Shown piece after piece: positions 58,342 to 64,000 of a DNA stretch of 64,000 bases. Position 1 is the first letter of the stretch, and the number at the start of each line of letters is the position of its first letter. The stretch comes from Erythroxylum novogranatense (lineage: Eukaryota > Streptophyta > Magnoliopsida > Malpighiales > Erythroxylaceae), in NCBI GenBank assembly GCA_029891385.1, contig CM057226.1, positions 12,889,225-12,953,224 on the forward strand. The letters run 5' to 3'. Below the pieces are notes generated by a model. It did not search any database, was not told the origin of the DNA, and saw nothing but the letters and a program-made list of their open reading frames with translations. Made by a program: the position numbers and the translations under genes.

Positions 58342-61300
58342 ATGACGATTTTTATCTGGAACTGTCAAGGGGCTGGAGGTCGGACCTTCAAGCCCATTCT
58401 GAAGAACTACATTAGGGTCCACAGGCCCCGGCTGTTGGTCTTAGTTGAGCCTCGGATTAGTGACGATCGGGCTCAGCGAGTCATTCGGTCTCTGGGTTTT
58501 CGCAATTCCTTCCGAGTTGAGGCTACGAGATTTTCAGGAGGAATATGGCTTCTCTGGCAGGAGAATCTCAACGTCTGTATTCGCCTCGCTCACCGCAAAT
58601 TCATTCATGCTCGGGTACACTGCGATCAGCAATTGTTTGAGTTTACTACCATTTATGCGAGTCCTAATCCCTCGCTTCAAAAACATCTTTAGACGTATCT
58701 TGAACATCTTGCTCCGCATATCAATGTTCCCTGGCTTATCGGCGGGGACTTCAACGCTAAGTTTGAAAGTGTCGATAGACGAGGGGGTTCGTGTACCCAT
58801 ACTCGTATCAGTACCCTATTTCGTGATTGCATGTGTCACTGTCGACTTTAGGAACACTTAGATCGGGCTTTTGGCTCTCCGGCGTGGCTCGATGCGTATC
58901 TATATACCAGGGTGCGACACCTGCCTTTTCTCAAATCGGATCATCGTCCTCTCCTTATTCGGTTCCTCGCTCCCGTTCCTTCCAACCCTTCGCGTCGCCC
59001 CTTCCGGTTTCAATCGGCGTGGCTCACCCACGAGTCATTTCCTCGGGTCGTCGCTGACAACTGGCATCCTAACTCCTCGGATTTTAGCGGGGCATTCCAA
59101 CGTCTTTCAGATTCGCTTCGCCTCTGGAATACCATGGAGTTTGGTAACATCTTCCATCGGAAGAAACGCCTTATGGCCCGGTTAGAGGGCCTTCAGCAGT
59201 ATGTGTAGGATACCAAATCCCCCCTGCTTGAGCTCGAGCTTTACTTGAGGAGAGAATTGGCACACATTCTTTATCAGAAAGAGCTCTACTGGCACCAGCA
59301 GTCTCGGAATCAGTGGCTCGATCAGGGTGACAGGAACACTCAGTATTACCATGCTCTCACTAAGACTCGGCGTCGTTAGACTCACATCCTCGCTCTTCCC
59401 GACGACCTTGGTACTGAAATTATCAACCCAGTGGAGCTTCGCAATATGGCCCAGCGTCACTTACAGGACTTATACCGTTCTGTTGGACGGCCCTCTCTCC
59501 CGGGGTTTCTTCAGGGCCATTTTCCTCCCCCTTCGCCAAATATGACGGAGGACCTTACCTGTCCCCTCAGCCCTGATGAAATCAAGGAGGCGTTCAATTC
59601 CATGAATCCTAACAAAGCCCTCGGCGTAGATGGTTTCACAGCTCCTTTCTATCAATCCCAGTGGGATACGGTCGGACCCGCCCTTATTCACTACCTTCAG
59701 AGGATATTTCGGCATGAGGTGTGGGAGTCGGCTCTTAACCGTACCATCATTGTCCTCATTCCTAAGAACCCCTCCCCCACGTCCTTCTCTCAGTTCCGTC
59801 CCATAGCGCTCTGCAAAGTGCTTTATAAAGCCCTTTCCAAGGTCTTGGTTAACCGCCTCAAACCTTATCTAGGGACGCTTATCAATCCGACCCAGTGTAG
59901 TTTTATGCCGGGCTGTCAGATTACGGAAAACATCATCATCACTCAGGAAGTGATTCACTCTATGCGATGCAAAACTGGTAGACGCGGGATGATGGCCATC
60001 AAAGTGGATCTTGAGAAAGTGTATGACCGGCTCGAGTGGGATTTTATACAGGCCACCCTTTTCGACATTGGAATTCCTTTCTCCTTGATTTCGCTTATCA
60101 TGAAATGTCTCGTAACGGTGTCCTTTCAAGTGAATTGGCATGGAGAGCTGAGCGAGAAGTTTCGTCCTTCGCGCGGGCTGCGTCAAGACGACCCTCTTTC
60201 CCCTTATTTGTTTGTTTTGTGTATGGAACGCCTCAGCCAAGCTATATCTTATGCGGTGTCCACCGATCGTTGGACTCCGATTCGGTTGAGTCGACACGGG
60301 CCTCCCCTCTCCCATTTATTCTTCGCTGGCGATCTCATCCTCTTCGCCGAGGCGTCTATCGCCCAAGTTCATGTGCTTCGAGAGGTCTTGGACTCGTTCT
60401 GCACCGCTTCGGGACAATGTGTGAGCCAAGCCAAATCACGCTGCTGTTTCTCCAAGAATGTCCCATCCATGTCCGCTCAGGCATTAAGTCGTGCTCTCCG
60501 TTTCCCTCGGACGGACGACCTCGGTCGATACCTGGGGGTTCCCCTCCTCCACCAGCGGGTAGGGAAACATACTTATCAGCACATCCTGGACGCGGTCCAT
60601 CACCGTCTATCAGGGTGGGCTCCTTCTACTCTCTCTTTTGCTAGTCGGGTCACTTTGGTACAATCGGTCCTTTCGACTATTCCGTGTTACACGATGCAGA
60701 CGGTCCGGTTATCTCGAGGGCTGTGTGACGCTTTGGAACAAACTTTGCGACAATTCTTGTGGGGCTTACGGCAGGACCGCAGGGCGATTCCTCTGGTAAG
60801 CTGGGATGAGGTTTGTCTGCCCAAACAACTCGGAGGTTTGGGCATACGACGAATAAGAGATATGAACGATGCATTCTTGGCCAAACTTGGCTGGGCCATG
60901 ATCAGTAACCCTACTACATTATGGGTTCAGGTGCTATCTAGTAAATATGCTTTTGCAGCTCACCGCCTTCCCTCCTCCCTTCCTCCCGTCCGAGGATCGA
61001 TGGTATGACGGAGCATCCGAGCGACTTGGCACATAGTGACTCAGGGACTCCAATGGCAGATAGGTGATGGTCTGACACCTAGCTTCTGGCGCGACCCATG
61101 GGTCACGGGAATTGGTCCCCTCCTTTCTCACTCTACCCAGGACGTCCCGGAGTCCATCATTAGCCACAGGGTCAGCCATTTTGTGGATCCCACAGGATAG
61201 TGGAATTTGGCGGCCGTGCAAGATTTCCTTCCTCCTTCGATTTGTCGGGCTATCGCCGGCATGTTTCCCCCCTCCCCGAGCCTGGGCCTAGACAGGATGG

Positions 61301-62394
61301 TCTAGGGAGCCTCTGAGCATGGTTTTTTTACTGTTGCTTCGGCCTACTCTCTAATTCGGGGCGCCTTGCCTGCCGATCCGTCTGGTCTGTGGGGGGTCCT
61401 TTGGCAGTGGAATGGTCCTTAGCGAGTGCGCTCCTTCTTATGGCTACTCGCGAAGGATCGTTTGCTCAGTAACCAGTAGCGGGTGAGACGGCACCTTACC
61501 GCCGACGGTACCTGCCTACATTGCTCTCAAGAAGAAACCTCTCTTCATGTGGTTCGGGACTGTCCTCTGGCGCGTCGAGTCTGGGCCTCATTCCGGATGG
61601 ACATCGTCACCTCGCCCTCCTTTGCTCTTCCCGCCAGAGACTGGCTGCATGCCAACCTCCTCCAGCACCGTCGAGTGCAGGGCCAGGACTGGCCGCTCCT
61701 TTTTAGGTTGACCTGCTGGTTCCTCTCGACATGGAGGAATAAGGATATTTTCGATTATGATTTTTTCTGACCTCCCTCACCTTCTTTTATTCTCTTGTCT
61801 TTTGCAGATCAGGTTCAGCAGGCTTTGGGGGTCGAACGAATAGGCGGTTCTATACGCCGCCCTCGCCAGGAACACCAGATTGGATGGCGACAGCCCCAAC
61901 ACGGCTGGATCAAGTTGAATACCGATGGCGCTAGCAATAGTGCACAGTTCACGGCTTTCGCTGGAGGACTCCTTCGCGACAATGCCGGTATTTGGCGTGG
62001 TGGATTCTCTCAGTTCATAGGATGGTGCTCCCCACAGGTAGCAGAGCTCTGGGCAGTTTACACAGGCCTTATCTTGGCGTGACGATTGGGCTTTCGTCAT
62101 ATTGAGTTGGAAGTGGACTCGCTGAGAGTGCACCAGCTACTTTCTTCGGTGTCGTCCCGCTCTCAGTCCGACTACTCTCTCCTCATGGGTATCCTCGAGC
62201 TTCTCATCAAAAACTGGACTATTGTTCATCGGCATGTGTACCGAGAGAGCAACAGATACGCGGATTAGCTCGCTGCCCGGGCCTATCCTGGAAATATTGG
62301 GATCACTTATTTTGATGTTCCACCATTAGGGTGCCAGAATCTTCTTTCAGAAGATCAGTCGGGGCGCAGTTTCTCCCGTTTAATTAGTATTTGA
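58342..62394 (+). pseudogene. LINE ORF2 (endonuclease, reverse transcriptase, zf-RVT, RNase H), 12 premature stops
   Basis: The start MTIFIWNCQGAGG (58342) begins an AP-type endonuclease, with GGDFNA near 58740 and SDHRPL near 58936. Reverse transcriptase is in the longest open part (59431-61005): PNKALGVDGF, FRPIALCKVLYK, KVDLEKVYDRLEWDF, GLRQDDPLSPYLF. The catalytic box reads FAGDLILF instead of FADD, so the first catalytic Asp is Gly. A Cys/His motif (CLHCSQEETSLHVVRDC, near 61513-61563) and RNase H (LNTDGASNS near 61915, AELWAVYTG near 62041) follow. Stops lie at 58690, 58849, 59206, 59377, 61006, 61198, 61303, 61420, 61477, 61768, 62080 and 62266: nine TAG and three TGA, all in one frame over 1,351 codons. 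Confidence 0.92.
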
Positions 62395-62603
62395 TGTACT
62401 TTCCCTTTTCATTAAAAAAAATTGCCTTTGTTTCTACTCCGTTCATAGTGCACCGCCGCTCTCATGTGATAAACGCATAACACATGAGTTTGGACCTTGA
62501 AGAGATCACTCACTACCCAAGCTAGATGTCCTTGGTCCTTATCACTAGGTAATGTTCTCTATTCTAATGTGCCTTTTATTTCTTATTAGACAATAGTCAA
62601 GTT

Positions 62604-62820
62604 AACCAAACAGGTTGGTGTGAGTGGTTTAGCACTCTCATCCCTTAACCAGAGGTTTCAAGTTCGAGTCATGGGAATGGAGAAATCTGTTTGATCAATA
62701 CTTTACCCGTTACGGGCTGACCCGGTGCCAGCGGGAATTAGTCTGAGAGCGGATGGTTTAAAGGAGCCTGCCTATAGTTGTTGAAACCCTCTTAGGACAC
62801 CTTATGGGCTAACAAAAAAA
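62604..62820 (+). mobile_element. tRNA-derived SINE with target duplication, 217 bp
   Basis: A-box-like ggtgtgagtggttt (62617-62630) and B-box-like agttcgagtc (62661-62670), with an A-rich tail at 62811-62820. A 16-bp duplication with one mismatch flanks it: 62588-62603 and 62821-62836 (agacaatagtca, then a or g, then gtt after alignment). The 3' half is not obviously related to the SINE at 14.7 kb. Not a tRNA gene, because the region after the B box does not fold as one. Confidence 0.88.
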
Positions 62821-63100
62821 AGACAATAGTCAGGTTGGACCACGGTGGCAAGAAGAAGAAGAAGTGGCTACGTTAGGTCTTTCTGGTAAGAAATTATACC
62901 TTGTAAAGTAGATGACAAAGATCCACCATTCGTTTATTTAGTCATAATCAATGATTTCAAAACTAGACCAAAAGTTAAATTAGTAAGACAAAAAATTTAA
63001 AGTTTAAAAGATTTAATTAGTATTAGACCGTCATAAAATTAGTTAAATACTAAATACAATTAAAAATTTTAAAAAATAATAGAAAATGATTATTCTTATT

Positions 63101-64000
63101 GTTTTTTTTTTAACAAAACGTATTCATAAAACTAAAGAAAGCATCAAACCAGAAGAAGCAAACTAAACCCAAAGCCAATAGGCTTTACCCTATAATTTAG
63201 AACCAGAGCCTCTTACGAATCGATAACAACCGATGGACAATCAAACGAAAGAACTGAAACAATCCGCAAGGATAGAAACCCACTCAAACCGGTATGCATA
63301 AGATAAAGCCACCCTAGCTAACGTATGAGCAGCCTTATTAGCATTCCGAGAAGTCCAATGGAAGGACAAAAACCGGAAGTCGTTTTTTAGAGAAAGACAA
63401 TCACCAACACAAGACCAACCTCTAGCAAATTGCTTGTAGGGTTATTAATATGAGTAATAGCACCTAAACAATCCGATTCAATAACAATCCGATCTAGACA
63501 TCGAGCCTTAAGCCAACTCGAGCTTCTTTAATGGAAATAGCCTCACCGGAAAAGCATCAACACACCTGTGAATGCGACCCGACAGAGCCCGTATAAACCG
63601 ACCATGATCGCCCCCGAGAACTACCCCAAACCCCGAGCCATTATCCTCGTCGAGATCAAGCATCAACATTGCATTTTAACCATCCCACATCGAAGCTTAC
63701 ACAAGAATAAACACCAATTGGGTTGTTGCCATGAACTCAGAATCGCCAAAAGCCTCGGTAGCCTCTTTCCAATTTGCAAAGAACTCATCAAGAAATAAAT
63801 GATAGCATCGGAGGAATATCCTTATTCTCCCAACACAGTAAATTACGATGGAACCAAAGACTCCAGCAGATCACAAAAATCCTGAAACCCAAATCAGAAT
63901 GCTTACCACGTAAAACCGAAAATATGCAGCCTTTGATGTCGTCCCCCTGAATAGTAATGCCTGCAAAATTCCATACATGGCGGGCAAAGGGGCAAGTGAG
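63101..64000 (-). pseudogene. LINE 3' region (zf-RVT and RNase H), truncated by the window edge
   Basis: On the minus strand from base 64000: LTCPFARHVWNFAGI and LWFHRNLLCWE, the region after the zf-RVT zinc motif; then WDGLKCNVDA near 63675, the first RNase H acidic position; then IESDCLGAITHINN near 63475-63435; and the terminal RNase H block FHWTSRNANKAAHTLARVAL near 63365-63305. The 3' end is a poly(A) tail, seen as a T run at 63101-63111. Stops and frame changes are common. It is a different family from the LINE at 56.3-62.4 kb, judging by protein sequence. Confidence 0.85.

Larger units (their letters stand above)
56327..62421 (+). mobile_element. LINE (non-LTR retrotransposon), nearly full length
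   Basis: A 5' leader with three gctacagta phrases (about 56380-56420), ORF1 (56518-58317), ORF2 (58342-62394) and a short 3' UTR ending in an A8 run at 62414-62421. The nine bases cctttgttt lie before the leader (56318-56326) and again three bases past the tail (62425-62433), a plausible target duplication. The element is GC-rich against AT-rich flanks. Both frames are broken only by stop codons. Confidence 0.9.

Noticed and set aside
60036..60644. 202-codon plus-strand frame
   Set aside because: Shadow frame inside the LINE reverse transcriptase; GC-rich coding DNA gives long false frames.
62604..62690. Possible tRNA gene
   Set aside because: Same reason; a 16-bp target duplication and A-tail show a SINE.

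Overview
This window is nuclear DNA of a flowering plant, most likely a eudicot. It is AT-rich, has intron-containing genes, and carries plant Ty1/copia, Ty3/gypsy, LINE, SINE, MULE, PIF/Harbinger and hAT elements in heavily nested form. I cannot name the species. Only three host genes are convincing: an unnamed organelle-targeted protein (11582-13877, minus, 3 exons), the organellar glutamyl-tRNA(Gln) amidotransferase subunit A GatA (29488-35265, minus, 9 exons, apparently intact), and a heavy-metal-associated isoprenylated plant protein, HIPP (47046-49211, plus, 5 exons, ending in a CSVM farnesylation box). They are functionally unrelated and do not form an operon-like unit.

Layout. 1-4955: a copia element on the minus strand, cut by the window edge, with a 258-bp LTR. 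It sits inside the 5' LTR of a second, older copia on the plus strand (4956-10354). 10.4-14.7 kb: intergenic DNA and the first gene. 14.7-16.6 kb: a tRNA-derived SINE and a ~705-bp imperfect tandem duplication. 16.8-20.2 kb: two MULE transposase remnants lying tail to tail, with a short foldback element between them. 20.2-28.5 kb: a gutted gypsy retrotransposon whose interior holds a 7.48-kb insertion made of two inverted PIF/Harbinger elements, bounded by one TAA target-site duplication. 29.5-35.3 kb: GatA. 38.1-44.6 kb: a two-copy segmental duplication (A-B, A'-B'); the first copy contains a copia gag remnant and a Tourist-like MITE. 44.9 kb: a LINE 3' stub. 47.0-49.2 kb: HIPP. 49.6-54.9 kb: MITE-like elements, an old copia remnant, and a copia gag split first by a hAT element (8-bp TSD) and then by a TRIM (5-bp TSD, tRNA-iMet primer site). 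56.3-62.4 kb: a GC-rich, nearly full-length LINE whose ORF2 carries 12 nonsense codons but no net frameshift. 62.6-62.8 kb: a SINE with a 16-bp TSD. 63.1-64.0 kb: the 3' end of another LINE on the minus strand.

The most unusual region is 16.8-28.2 kb. Two different DNA-transposon families each form a long tail-to-tail inverted repeat, a structure that could give hairpin RNA if transcribed. The Harbinger pair also has matching five-unit ~118-bp tandem arrays between its divergent genes. Exon limits are my manual reading of splice consensus and protein continuity; no alignment or database search was run.
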